Positions 1 through 7,677 of a DNA stretch of 64,000 bases are shown here, one piece after another. Under the pieces are notes generated by a model. That model was given only the letters and a program-made list of their open reading frames with translations, did not search any database and was not told where the DNA came from. The stretch's first letter is position 1, and each line of letters opens with the position of its first letter. Source of the stretch: Schaedlerella arabinosiphila (lineage in GTDB: Bacteria; Bacillota; Clostridia; Lachnospirales; Lachnospiraceae). The DNA lies in assembly GCF_003885045.1 (NCBI RefSeq), contig NZ_RHJS01000002.1, forward strand, positions 1,798,001-1,862,000, read 5' to 3'. A program made the translations under genes and the position numbers.

Positions 1-2
1 GC

Positions 3-119
3 TGGCTCACGCTGGATCTGTCGGTGGCTATAATTTCATTGGTCTATCCGCTGCTGATCTGTGTCATCCTGCTGCCGGTCTGCTTTATGCTGAAAAAACA
101 TCTGACGAACAACCTTTGA
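3..119 (+). CDS. 3' end of a membrane protein gene (partial)
   Basis: The window opens inside this reading frame; 38 codons remain before a TGA at 117-119. They encode a strongly hydrophobic helix (roughly residues 5-30 of the visible part) followed by a short basic, Asn-rich tail (KKHLTNN), the usual look of a last transmembrane segment ending in the cytoplasm. Too little is left to name the family; a multi-pass transporter is a reasonable guess. The next gene on the same strand starts 77 nt later with its own ribosome site. Confidence 0.5.
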   Translation, partial: WLTLDLSVAIISLVYPLLICVILLPVCFMLKKHLTNNL

Positions 120-195
120 GCATTCTTTTTTCTTGAATTTCACATTCTGCTGTGTTATGATATTATCGTCATATGTCGGAAACGGAGGTGGAGTC

Positions 196-996
196 ATGGC
201 AAGGCCGGCACGATGCAGGAGAATTTGTTTTGAACCAAAGTATGACAGCTTTGCCCCCTGCGGGGCCAAAGGGACGGAACAGATTGTTCTGACAGTGGAT
301 GAATTTGAGGCGGTTCGGCTCATTGACCAGGAAAAGAGAACCCATGAGCAGTGCGCCGGACAGATGGGCGTTTCCCGCACCACGGTCACGGAAATGTACG
401 AACGGGCCAGGTCAAAAATAGCGGACTGTCTGATCCATGGGAAGACACTTTGCATTTCCGGCGGCAATTATGCACTCTGTGACGGTTCGGCATGGAGATG
501 CTGTGGAAAAAAATGCAGCAAGGCCGGGCAGGAGTCCGTACAGGACGCAGCCAGGCCGAAAAAGGAGGAAAACAGAAAAATGAAGATTGCAGTCACTTAT
601 GAAAACGGAACTGTATTCCAGCATTTTGGGCATACAGAGCAGTTTAAGGTTTATGAGATCCAGGACGGAAAGATTGAGAAGGCCCAGGTGGTCGGTACAG
701 ACGGAAACGGCCACGGGGCTCTGGCAGGGATGCTTTCGGCCCTGCAGGTGGACACGCTGATCTGCGGCGGAATCGGGGCAGGTGCGCAGAATGCGCTGGC
801 AGAGGCCAATATCCGGCTCTACGGCGGCGTATCCGGCAGTGCGGACGAGGCGGTGGAAGCCCTCCTTGCCGGAACGCTCTCATTCAATCCGGATGTCCGC
901 TGCAGCCACCACGAACACCATGGGGAAGGCCACAACTGCGGAACGAATCCCCATGGATGCGGCGGACATCACTGCGGAGGGCATGAAGGTTTCTGA
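196..996 (+). CDS. DUF134 (UPF0251) HTH / NifX-NifB-type cluster-binding fusion protein
   Basis: A 266-residue two-domain protein. Residues 1-95 match the UPF0251/DUF134 family: an N-terminal MARPARCRRI signature, the EFEAVRLID helix, and an HTH with the VSRTTVTEMYERAR recognition region. After a short Cys-bearing linker, residues ~130-240 form a dinitrogenase FeMo-cofactor-type domain (KIAVTYENG start, FGH near the beginning, ICGGIGAGAQNAL loop), as in NifX/NifB C-terminal proteins. The tail is His/Cys-rich and probably binds metal. The ATG at 196 was chosen because GGAGGTGG lies just upstream; an in-frame extension to 133 has no ribosome site. No nitrogenase genes are nearby, so a role in iron-sulfur or metal handling is inferred. 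It converges with blaR1. Confidence 0.82.
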   Translation: MARPARCRRICFEPKYDSFAPCGAKGTEQIVLTVDEFEAVRLIDQEKRTHEQCAGQMGVSRTTVTEMYERARSKIADCLIHGKTLCISGGNYALCDGSAWRCCGKKCSKAGQESVQDAARPKKEENRKMKIAVTYENGTVFQHFGHTEQFKVYEIQDGKIEKAQVVGTDGNGHGALAGMLSALQVDTLICGGIGAGAQNALAEANIRLYGGVSGSADEAVEALLAGTLSFNPDVRCSHHEHHGEGHNCGTNPHGCGGHHCGGHEGF

Positions 997-1013
997 CAAT
1001 GGGCTGAGCCTGT

Positions 1014-2804
1014 TTACAGAAGCTTCTGCAGGACATCCCATGTGATTTCAAAGGCGGCGCTGCCTGTGGCTTTCTCTGAATCCCGCAGGTTTGCCGCAAA
1101 GCAGCAGGTCTGTCCGTTTGGCCGTTCCAGAAAGCCTACGAACCATCCGTTTGCGTTTTTTTCATCTTTCCTTCCTGTGCCGGTCTTTCCGTACAGCGTT
1201 CCCGCAGGTGTTTCGGCCAGGAACAGCGCCTCTTTCACGGCACGGAGATTCTCCTCCTGAAACCCCCATTTATTTTCCAAAAGGCCGGACAACAGAACGA
1301 CCTGTTCTACCGGAGAGATCTTCAGGGACGAGCCTGTCCAGTAAGAGCTGCTCCCGCCGGCCAGATCCCGGTTTCCATATCCGATCCGGTCGTAATAGCG
1401 ATACAGCGCCGGAAGGCCGGTCTGCCCATCCAAATCCTGGAAATACCAGTTTACGGAGTTCTCCATGGCCGTCCTCAGAGTCTGATCCTGATTCCAGGCA
1501 GCAAAGGGCTGCGGGCTTCCATCCCATGTCCGGGCGGTGGAACCAGGCGCAATGACCCCTTCCTCCAGGGCAAACAGGGCGCTGTAAATCTTGTATGTGG
1601 ATTCCGGCGATACACGCTGCTCACAGAGTTCTTTGTTATAGATCTGAAAATGGTCACCGGCTGTATCGTAGAATACAAAAGCGCCGTTTATCCCGTCAAA
1701 ATCTGAAGACAGGTCTATGGCTTCCCAGTCCCCGTCAGAGAGCCGGAACACCGGAGCGCCGCCGCCATAGGCCGTATACAGGGGGCTAAAGCCAAAAACA
1801 ATCAGCAGCGTCAGAAGAAAGATTCCCATACTTTTGGCTTTTCGGGACAGGGAATCAGCCTGGTGATCCGCGATTTCCTGGATTCGCTGCCGAAGGATGT
1901 GCCTGCTCCCGCCGATGCCGGATACCGGAGAAAGGAACACGCCCCGGCGCATATGCCCCGCATATTTGAGGAGGGTGCGCCCGTAATCAGCCCCCAGTTC
2001 TTTTCCGATCACCTGGATGACGGCATGGTCGCAGGCCGCCTCACGGTCCCTGCCCATCCTCATGAATCCGTACCAGACCAGGGGATTGAACCAGTAAAAA
2101 ATCTGCAGGATACATGCGGCCCCATTGAGCAGGGTATCCCGATTGCGGCAGTGCTGCAGTTCATGCAGAAGGATATAGCGGATTTCCTCATCTGAAAACC
2201 GGATGTCCAGATCCTGGGGAATCAGAATCTCCGGCCGAAGCCAGCCGTAGGAGACGGGGCTTTGAATCCCGCAGGAGGCGTACAGCCGAACCCTGCGCCT
2301 GATGCGAAGCTCCCCCATGCATGCCTGGAATCGGCCGTATAAAGCCGGTTCGCTGTCTTTCGTGACGGGTACCCCGTTTCTGCGCAGGCGGTAAATCCCG
2401 AATACCGTAACCATCAGAAACGCTGCTGCCGTAAGCATACCTGCGGCCCATACCCAGCCCCAAAGGGCGGCAAGCCACACATGGGAACCGGTGATCCCTG
2501 CGGAAAAATCCCGGATACCCAGGTCTAATGGCAGCAGATCCCTGCCCGCCGCCGCAGAAACGGCAGAGTCCGGCCCGTAAGCCGCCTGAGAGAAAAAAAG
2601 CCGGATTTCCCGGAAGATTTTTTCGGGCCAGGACAATTTATAGGGCACAAACGGCAGTGCAAGGGCAAGCAGAAGCGGCCCCCAGAGGCGATACTGCATG
2701 CTCAGCGTCAGATGGTTTTTCAGCCTCTTCTTTGCCACCAAAAAAAGCGCAAGCAGCAGGCTGATAAACAGATTGCAGATAAAAAAACGAACCGGAAAAT
2801 TCAT
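1014..2804 (-). CDS. blaR1: BlaR1-type antibiotic sensor, M56 metallopeptidase + penicillin-binding domain
   Basis: This 596-residue protein has the full BlaR1/MecR1 layout. Several N-terminal membrane segments surround an M56 zinc-protease domain with HELQH at 214-218. A C-terminal extracellular penicillin-binding domain has SxxK (S402, K405), SVN about 38 residues later and KTG at 540. In the family, beta-lactam acylation of the sensor serine activates the protease, which leads to loss of the BlaI repressor. All key residues are present, so it looks functional. Its start overlaps the end of the blaI-like gene by 4 nt, a translational-coupling arrangement. No beta-lactamase or PBP gene adjoins, so the regulated target must lie elsewhere or be this operon itself. 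Confidence 0.9.
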   Translation of the reverse strand: MNFPVRFFICNLFISLLLALFLVAKKRLKNHLTLSMQYRLWGPLLLALALPFVPYKLSWPEKIFREIRLFFSQAAYGPDSAVSAAAGRDLLPLDLGIRDFSAGITGSHVWLAALWGWVWAAGMLTAAAFLMVTVFGIYRLRRNGVPVTKDSEPALYGRFQACMGELRIRRRVRLYASCGIQSPVSYGWLRPEILIPQDLDIRFSDEEIRYILLHELQHCRNRDTLLNGAACILQIFYWFNPLVWYGFMRMGRDREAACDHAVIQVIGKELGADYGRTLLKYAGHMRRGVFLSPVSGIGGSRHILRQRIQEIADHQADSLSRKAKSMGIFLLTLLIVFGFSPLYTAYGGGAPVFRLSDGDWEAIDLSSDFDGINGAFVFYDTAGDHFQIYNKELCEQRVSPESTYKIYSALFALEEGVIAPGSTARTWDGSPQPFAAWNQDQTLRTAMENSVNWYFQDLDGQTGLPALYRYYDRIGYGNRDLAGGSSSYWTGSSLKISPVEQVVLLSGLLENKWGFQEENLRAVKEALFLAETPAGTLYGKTGTGRKDEKNANGWFVGFLERPNGQTCCFAANLRDSEKATGSAAFEITWDVLQKLL

Positions 2805-3190
2805 GGCCGTTCCCCCTGCTTTCTTTTGGCGTCCAGCAGGTCGTATAAATCCTGCAGTTCCCTGTCAGAGAGCTCCGAATCGGAGAGGAAGGCGGAAAAC
2901 ATCGTCCCCACCCTGCCATCGTAAAAACGGTCGAGAAAATGGTGGTTCTCCTGCTCCAGATAGCTGCTTTGGGAAATCAGCGGAAAATAATGGTACATCC
3001 GTCCCCTTTGCTCATAAGAGACGGCGTGCTTGGCCGTCAGACGGGACAGCAGGGTATGGATGGTTTTCTGGTTCCAGTCGTGGGTCTGCCGCGCCTTTTC
3101 GCAGATCTCGTTGGTGCTGAGCGGATGCCTGGCCCAGAGGATTTTCATGATCTCATACTCCGCCTCTGAAATTTGCGGTAATTTTTCCAT
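2801..3190 (-). CDS. blaI: BlaI/MecI/CopY family transcriptional repressor
   Basis: A 129-residue winged-helix repressor. It opens with the ISEAEYEIMKILW helix typical of Penicillinase_R proteins, then the recognition helix TIHTLLSRL and a wing around KHAVSYEQRGRMYHYFP. The C-terminal half is an acidic/leucine dimerisation helix region (FLSDSELSDRELQDLYDLL). It is the first gene of a two-gene operon with the BlaR1-type sensor, overlapping by ATGA. A good promoter sits about 80 nt upstream on the same strand. Family knowledge: such repressors bind dyads with TACA/TGTA half-sites and are destroyed after beta-lactam sensing; I did not see an unmistakable operator. Confidence 0.9.
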   Translation of the reverse strand: MEKLPQISEAEYEIMKILWARHPLSTNEICEKARQTHDWNQKTIHTLLSRLTAKHAVSYEQRGRMYHYFPLISQSSYLEQENHHFLDRFYDGRVGTMFSAFLSDSELSDRELQDLYDLLDAKRKQGERP

Positions 3191-3262
3191 AGTGTATCTC
3201 CTTCATGCAGGGCTTGTGAGTCCCTGCTCCTGATCGTTTTCGTTGTACTCCATTGCCTTTCT

Positions 3263-3291
3263 ATTATATAAAAAGCGCCGGTGTATTGCAA
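3263..3291 (-). promoter_or_regulatory. Predicted sigma-A promoter of the blaI-blaR1 operon
   Basis: Read on the minus strand, TTGCAA (3286-3291) and TATAAT (3263-3268) are separated by exactly 17 nt. The predicted start lies about 66 nt before the blaI ATG. No clean BlaI operator dyad was recognised over it. Confidence 0.6.
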
Positions 3292-3357
3292 ACGTTACTT
3301 TATTGACCGGACGCCGTGTGAACCAGTAACTTATATACGCAATGCTGTACTAGAGGA

Positions 3358-3386
3358 TTGACCTTTTGGGAAATACCGATTAATAT
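3358..3386 (+). promoter_or_regulatory. Predicted sigma-A promoter for the DUF4091 gene
   Basis: TTGACC at 3358-3363 and TAATAT at 3381-3386 with a 17-nt spacer. It lies about 58 nt before the ATG at 3444 and is divergent from the blaI promoter. Confidence 0.6.
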
Positions 3387-3443
3387 ATTGTGTAAGTAAG
3401 AGGAACACAGATCAAATTTTGAGTATTGAGAAGGAGCAAATCT

Positions 3444-5147
3444 ATGGAAGCACAGGAACATATGTTAAAAGTCAGGCTGATTTCCGAGATGGAAAAGGTA
3501 CTTCCCACCCGGGAGCCTTCAGGGGACGGGGCGGTCAGCCGATGGAGCGTCCTGAAAGGGGAGAGGTCTTCCTTTCAGATCGCATACTATGGCGATGTGG
3601 AGCGAAAGCAGACGGGAACCATCCGGGTCGAAGCTCCCGACGGAATCTGCGTCCATGTAAAAAAAGTAGGGCTTTCGCCCTGCGCCTATCCATGCCACAG
3701 GGAGCGGGACGAGGGATATCTGACAGCAGAGCCTGGGATGTATCCGGACGTCCTGGAGGACATAACGGAATTTGGATTTCCGATTATTTCCGGCCAGTGG
3801 CGGAGCCTCTGGATCGAGGTGGAGACCAGTGAAACCACGCCGGCCGGCGAATACCCCATCGAACTCACACTGGAAAGCGCGGCCTGCGCGCCGGGGATGA
3901 AGCCGCTGTCCGCGAAGATAGGCGTAACGGCGGAGGTGATCGACGCAGTGCTTCCGGAGCTGAACCTGATACATACGGAATGGTTCCACTGTGACTGCCT
4001 GGCGGACTATTACAAAACAGAGATATTCAGCGAGCCTCATTGGCGCATCATCGAAAACTTTGTGCGCCATGCGGTAAAACGGGGCTGCAATATGCTGCTT
4101 ACGCCTGTATTTACACCGCCCCTGGATACGGCAAAAAATGGGGAACGCCCTACCGTACAGCTGGTGGATGTGACCGTGACCGACCAGGGGTATGCATTCG
4201 GATATGACAGGTTTGAACGCTGGGTAGACATGTGCAGGCGCTGCAAAATCAAGTATTTTGAGATTTCCCATCTGTTCAGCCAGTGGGGCGCCAAGGCGGC
4301 GCCTAAGATCGTCGCGAATGTAAATGGAGAGGAGCGAAACATCTTCGGATGGGAGACCAGGGCCTCCGGCAAAGAATACCGGGAATTTCTGCGGGCATTT
4401 CTTTCTTCTTTTACGGAAGAGATTGAACGGCTTGGGATCGGGGCGCAGTGCTTTTTCCACATATCCGATGAACCGGAGGAACAGGATCTGGAGTCCTACC
4501 TGGATGCCAAACATCTGGTGGAAGAGTATTTGTCCGGATACCGTATGATCGAAGCGCTTTCCAATTACGATTTTTATAGACAGGGGGCTGTAAAAGAGCC
4601 GGTATGCGCCAGCAACCATATTGAGCCGTTTCTGAAAAACCGTCCTCCCAGGCTATGGACGTATTACTGCACCGCACAGCATCTGGACGTTTCCAACCGG
4701 TTCATCGCCCTTCCGGGTTTCCGCACGAGAATCCTGGGCGTACAGCTTTATAAATATGCCATCGATGGGTTTCTGCATTGGGGATACAATTTTTATAACA
4801 GCGAGTTTTCCAGATATCCCATTGATCCTTATCAATGCACCGACGCGGACGGGGCGTTTCCTTCGGGAGATCCTTTTCTGGTATATCCGGGCAGGGACGG
4901 ACAGCCGGTGGATTCCATCCGGTCCATGCTGATGGAGAGGGCCATGTCGGATCTGCGGGCCATGGACTGCCTGGAAACACTGACAGACCAAAAAACGGTG
5001 ATGGAATGTCTGATGGAAGAAGCATACGGGGAGATCACCTTCACCGCCTATCCGCAGAATGCCTCCTACCTTGTGCAGGCCAGGGAAAAAATCAATGCCG
5101 CGATTCAGGCGGCAGTTGAAACTCAATCCAGGAAACCCCAGTCATAA
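3444..5147 (+). CDS. DUF4091 domain protein, putative carbohydrate-active enzyme
   Basis: A 567-residue soluble protein with no signal peptide. The first third is beta-rich (an Ig-like N-terminal module with a family-typical FPIISGQWRSLWIEV stretch and PAGEYPIELTL). The rest resembles the TIM-barrel-like catalytic region of DUF4091 proteins, with HTEWFHCDC, FFHISDEP and GFLHWGYNFY motifs; acidic residues in ISDEPEEQD are candidate catalytic groups. Family members are usually annotated as glycoside-hydrolase-like, but the reaction here is unknown. ATG 3444 follows AAGGAG with a 7-nt gap; an upstream TTG at 3426 is less likely. The Crp/Fnr gene begins 28 nt downstream, so the two are probably co-transcribed. 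Confidence 0.8.
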   Translation: MEAQEHMLKVRLISEMEKVLPTREPSGDGAVSRWSVLKGERSSFQIAYYGDVERKQTGTIRVEAPDGICVHVKKVGLSPCAYPCHRERDEGYLTAEPGMYPDVLEDITEFGFPIISGQWRSLWIEVETSETTPAGEYPIELTLESAACAPGMKPLSAKIGVTAEVIDAVLPELNLIHTEWFHCDCLADYYKTEIFSEPHWRIIENFVRHAVKRGCNMLLTPVFTPPLDTAKNGERPTVQLVDVTVTDQGYAFGYDRFERWVDMCRRCKIKYFEISHLFSQWGAKAAPKIVANVNGEERNIFGWETRASGKEYREFLRAFLSSFTEEIERLGIGAQCFFHISDEPEEQDLESYLDAKHLVEEYLSGYRMIEALSNYDFYRQGAVKEPVCASNHIEPFLKNRPPRLWTYYCTAQHLDVSNRFIALPGFRTRILGVQLYKYAIDGFLHWGYNFYNSEFSRYPIDPYQCTDADGAFPSGDPFLVYPGRDGQPVDSIRSMLMERAMSDLRAMDCLETLTDQKTVMECLMEEAYGEITFTAYPQNASYLVQAREKINAAIQAAVETQSRKPQS

Positions 5148-5175
5148 ATCAGAGCTTTGGAAAGGAGTATAGGGT

Positions 5176-5853
5176 ATGTGTGATACGATGGATCTGCCGT
5201 TTGAAACTTATCTTCCTGTCTGGAACAAACTGACTGCCGCCCAGAGGCAGCAGATTTCCGGCAGCACGGCAAGGCGTACCGTGAAAAAAGGAACCATACT
5301 CCACAACGGCAGTATGGACTGTACGGGGCTGCTGATCGTGAAAAGCGGACAGCTTCGGGCCTATATCCTCTCCGAGGCAGGGCGGGAGATTACCCTGTAC
5401 CGCCTGTTTGACCTGGATATCTGCCTGTTCTCCGCCTCCTGCATCATGCGCTCGATCCAGTTTGAGGTCACCATCGAGGCGGAAAAGGACACGGACCTGC
5501 TGGTCATTCCCGCCAAGATCTACAAAGGGATCATGGAGGAATCCGCGCCTGCGGCGAATTTTACGAACGAGATCATGGCCTCCCGTTTTTCGGAGGTAAT
5601 GTGGCTTTTAGAACAGATCCTGTGGAAAAGCTTCGACAAGCGCCTGGCCGGATTTCTTCTGGAGGAAAGCGCCCTGGAAGGGACGGATTTTCTGCGGATC
5701 ACCCATGAGATCATCGGCAGCCACCTGGGCAATCCCCGGGAAGTGGTCACCCGGATGCTCCGCTATTTCCAGAGCGAAGGGATGGTCCGGCTGTCCCGGG
5801 GAACGGTGGAGATTTTAGACCGGGGGAAGCTGCACGGACTCTGTACGGAATAA
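5176..5853 (+). CDS. Crp/Fnr family transcriptional regulator
   Basis: 225 residues. An N-terminal cyclic-nucleotide-binding-like beta roll (KGTILHNGSMDCTGLLIVKSGQLR, EAGREITLYRL) is followed by a dimerisation helix and a C-terminal Crp-type winged HTH (ITHEIIGSHLGNPREVVTRML, residues ~175-205). The roll carries CLFSASC; paired cysteines at this place suggest a redox or sulfur effector rather than cAMP, which is inference. AAAGGAG precedes the ATG. It sits just behind the DUF4091 gene, and a dyad resembling a Crp/Fnr box lies before the rhodanese/CoA-disulfide reductase operon at 9.7 kb, a plausible target. Confidence 0.88.
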   Translation: MCDTMDLPFETYLPVWNKLTAAQRQQISGSTARRTVKKGTILHNGSMDCTGLLIVKSGQLRAYILSEAGREITLYRLFDLDICLFSASCIMRSIQFEVTIEAEKDTDLLVIPAKIYKGIMEESAPAANFTNEIMASRFSEVMWLLEQILWKSFDKRLAGFLLEESALEGTDFLRITHEIIGSHLGNPREVVTRMLRYFQSEGMVRLSRGTVEILDRGKLHGLCTE

Positions 5854-5915
5854 TACATCTGGGAAAAACGGATTTCATCCAGGGCGAGCGTTTTAAGAAG
5901 GAGGCCATAGATACT

Positions 5916-7616
5916 ATGGGACGAAAAAAGCTTCCGATAGGGATTGAATTTTTTGAACATTTTAAGAGAGATCATTTTTACTATGTCGATAAAACGGGAT
6001 TCATCCGTGATCTGCTGAATACGAGAGGGAGTGTGAATCTTTTTACAAGACCCCGGAGATTTGGCAAAAGTCTGAATATGGATATGCTGAAGACTTTTTT
6101 CGAGATCGGGACAGATCCGTCTTTATTTGATGGCCTGGAAATTGCCGGGGAGAAGGAACTCTGTGAACAGCATTTGGGAAAGTATCCGGTTATCTCCATC
6201 AGCTTAAAGGATGTGGAAGGGCTGGATTTTCAGACAGCATGCGGCATGCTGGGGATTACGGCCGGCAAAGAAGCCAGGCGTTTTAAGTTTCTTTTGGAAA
6301 GCGATAAACTGATGCCGTATGAGAAAGAAAAGTTGATTCGCCTGATGAAGGGCGATTTCGAGAAAGAAATTGATCTCTACAACAGCCTTGGCTTTTTGAC
6401 AGAATTGCTTTTTACGTATTACGGGATTCCTGTAATCGTTCTGATTGATGAGTATGATGTGCCTTTGGATAAGGCATACCGGCATGGGTATTATCCGGAG
6501 ATGGTCGCGCTCATCCGTTCCTTATTCAGCCAGGTGCTTAAAACCAATAAATCCCTGTATTTTGCAGTGATTACGGGATGCCTGCAGATTGCGCGGGAAA
6601 GTATTTTTACGGGCCTGAATAACTTCAAGGTGCGGACGATCTCAGATGTGGATTTTGCGGAGTATTTTGGATTTACGGATCGTGAAGTCAGGGAAATGCT
6701 GCAATATTATGGGGTGGAAGACCGTTTTGCGGATGTAAAAGAATGGTATGACGGTTATCGTTTTGGAAATACAGATGTGTACTGTCCGTGGGACGTAATC
6801 AACCAGTGTGATAAAATGCGTGCAAAAAAGAACAGCCCTATGGAATCCCATTGGGAAAACAGCAGCAGTAACGCGATTGTAAGAGACCTGATTCAGGATT
6901 CCACGGACGCGGCACGAACGGAGATTGAAACATTGATTTCCGGAGGTTGTATTGAGAAGACTTTGATTCCGGAACTGACTTATACAGATCTGGACAGTGA
7001 GGATCAAGGCCTCCGGCAGTCCTATCTGTGGAGTGTTCTTTATTCCGCCGGATATCTGACAGATTCCGGGGAACCTGACGGCCGAATCCACAGACTGGTT
7101 ATTCCCAATAAGGAGGTTCTCGGGATTTACCAGGACCGAATCTATTCATGGTTTCGGGTTAGAGTGACGGGCAATACAGAAAAATGGCAGAAATTCTGCA
7201 CGGCTTTGGAGACAGGAAATGCAGAGGAAGTAGAACGGATATTCAACACGTTTCTGGAGGATTCCATCAGTATCCGGGATACCTTTGTCCGAAAGGAAAT
7301 GAAAGAAAACTTCTATCACGGCCTTTTGTTAGGTCTGCTGACAGCAGAGGGACGATGGCTGGTCAGATCCAACGCAGAATCCGGCATCGGATATACAGAT
7401 ATTATGCTTGAGATCCCGTCAAAGGATATCGGCTGTGTTATTGAAGTAAAATACGCAGAAAACGGAGCGTTTGACAGTGCATGCCGTGAAGCAATGCATC
7501 AGATTGAAGATGGCAGATATGTGACGGCACTTAGAAACAACAATATGCAGATTATCCATAAGTATGGCATTGCATGCTGTAAAAAGAGCTGCAAAGTCCT
7601 GTACAGCAAGGAATAA
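5916..7616 (+). CDS. AAA-ATPase-like / PD-(D/E)XK nuclease-superfamily protein (copy 1)
   Basis: 566 residues. The N-terminal signature LPIGIEFFEHF...YYVDKT begins the AAA-ATPase_like domain (PF09820 type), with a P-loop-like RPRRFGKS at 45-52 and Walker B LIDEYD at 176-181. The C-terminal DUF1703-type domain has the PD-(D/E)XK core: D495 in GYTDI and E510-V-K512 in IEVKY. The family is abundant in gut Clostridia and Bacteroides; its role is not settled (defence or DNA processing have been suggested). A GAAGGAGG site precedes ATG 5916. A paralogue with the same architecture lies at 9913-11616, with the rhodanese/CoADR operon between them. A hairpin overlaps its stop codon. Confidence 0.85.
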   Translation: MGRKKLPIGIEFFEHFKRDHFYYVDKTGFIRDLLNTRGSVNLFTRPRRFGKSLNMDMLKTFFEIGTDPSLFDGLEIAGEKELCEQHLGKYPVISISLKDVEGLDFQTACGMLGITAGKEARRFKFLLESDKLMPYEKEKLIRLMKGDFEKEIDLYNSLGFLTELLFTYYGIPVIVLIDEYDVPLDKAYRHGYYPEMVALIRSLFSQVLKTNKSLYFAVITGCLQIARESIFTGLNNFKVRTISDVDFAEYFGFTDREVREMLQYYGVEDRFADVKEWYDGYRFGNTDVYCPWDVINQCDKMRAKKNSPMESHWENSSSNAIVRDLIQDSTDAARTEIETLISGGCIEKTLIPELTYTDLDSEDQGLRQSYLWSVLYSAGYLTDSGEPDGRIHRLVIPNKEVLGIYQDRIYSWFRVRVTGNTEKWQKFCTALETGNAEEVERIFNTFLEDSISIRDTFVRKEMKENFYHGLLLGLLTAEGRWLVRSNAESGIGYTDIMLEIPSKDIGCVIEVKYAENGAFDSACREAMHQIEDGRYVTALRNNNMQIIHKYGIACCKKSCKVLYSKE

Positions 7617-7642
7617 ACGCAGTCCATTTCTTGCTGTACAGG
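7598..7642. terminator. Hairpin between convergent genes
   Basis: CCTGTACAGCAAG at 7598-7610 pairs with CTTGCTGTACAGG at 7630-7642; the inner GAA/TTC nearly extends the stem. It overlaps the stop codon of the AAA-like gene and lies 35 nt past the end of the leftward CoA-disulfide reductase gene. There is no long T-tract, so it may act as a weak bidirectional terminator or block read-through antisense transcription. Confidence 0.5.
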
Positions 7643-7677
7643 CCCTCCTGCTCTTTGGAGTATCTCATTTTCACATC

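Noticed and set aside
3519..4619. 366-codon frame antisense to the DUF4091 gene
   Set aside because: No motif or ribosome site, and the sense frame has promoter, ribosome site and family motifs.
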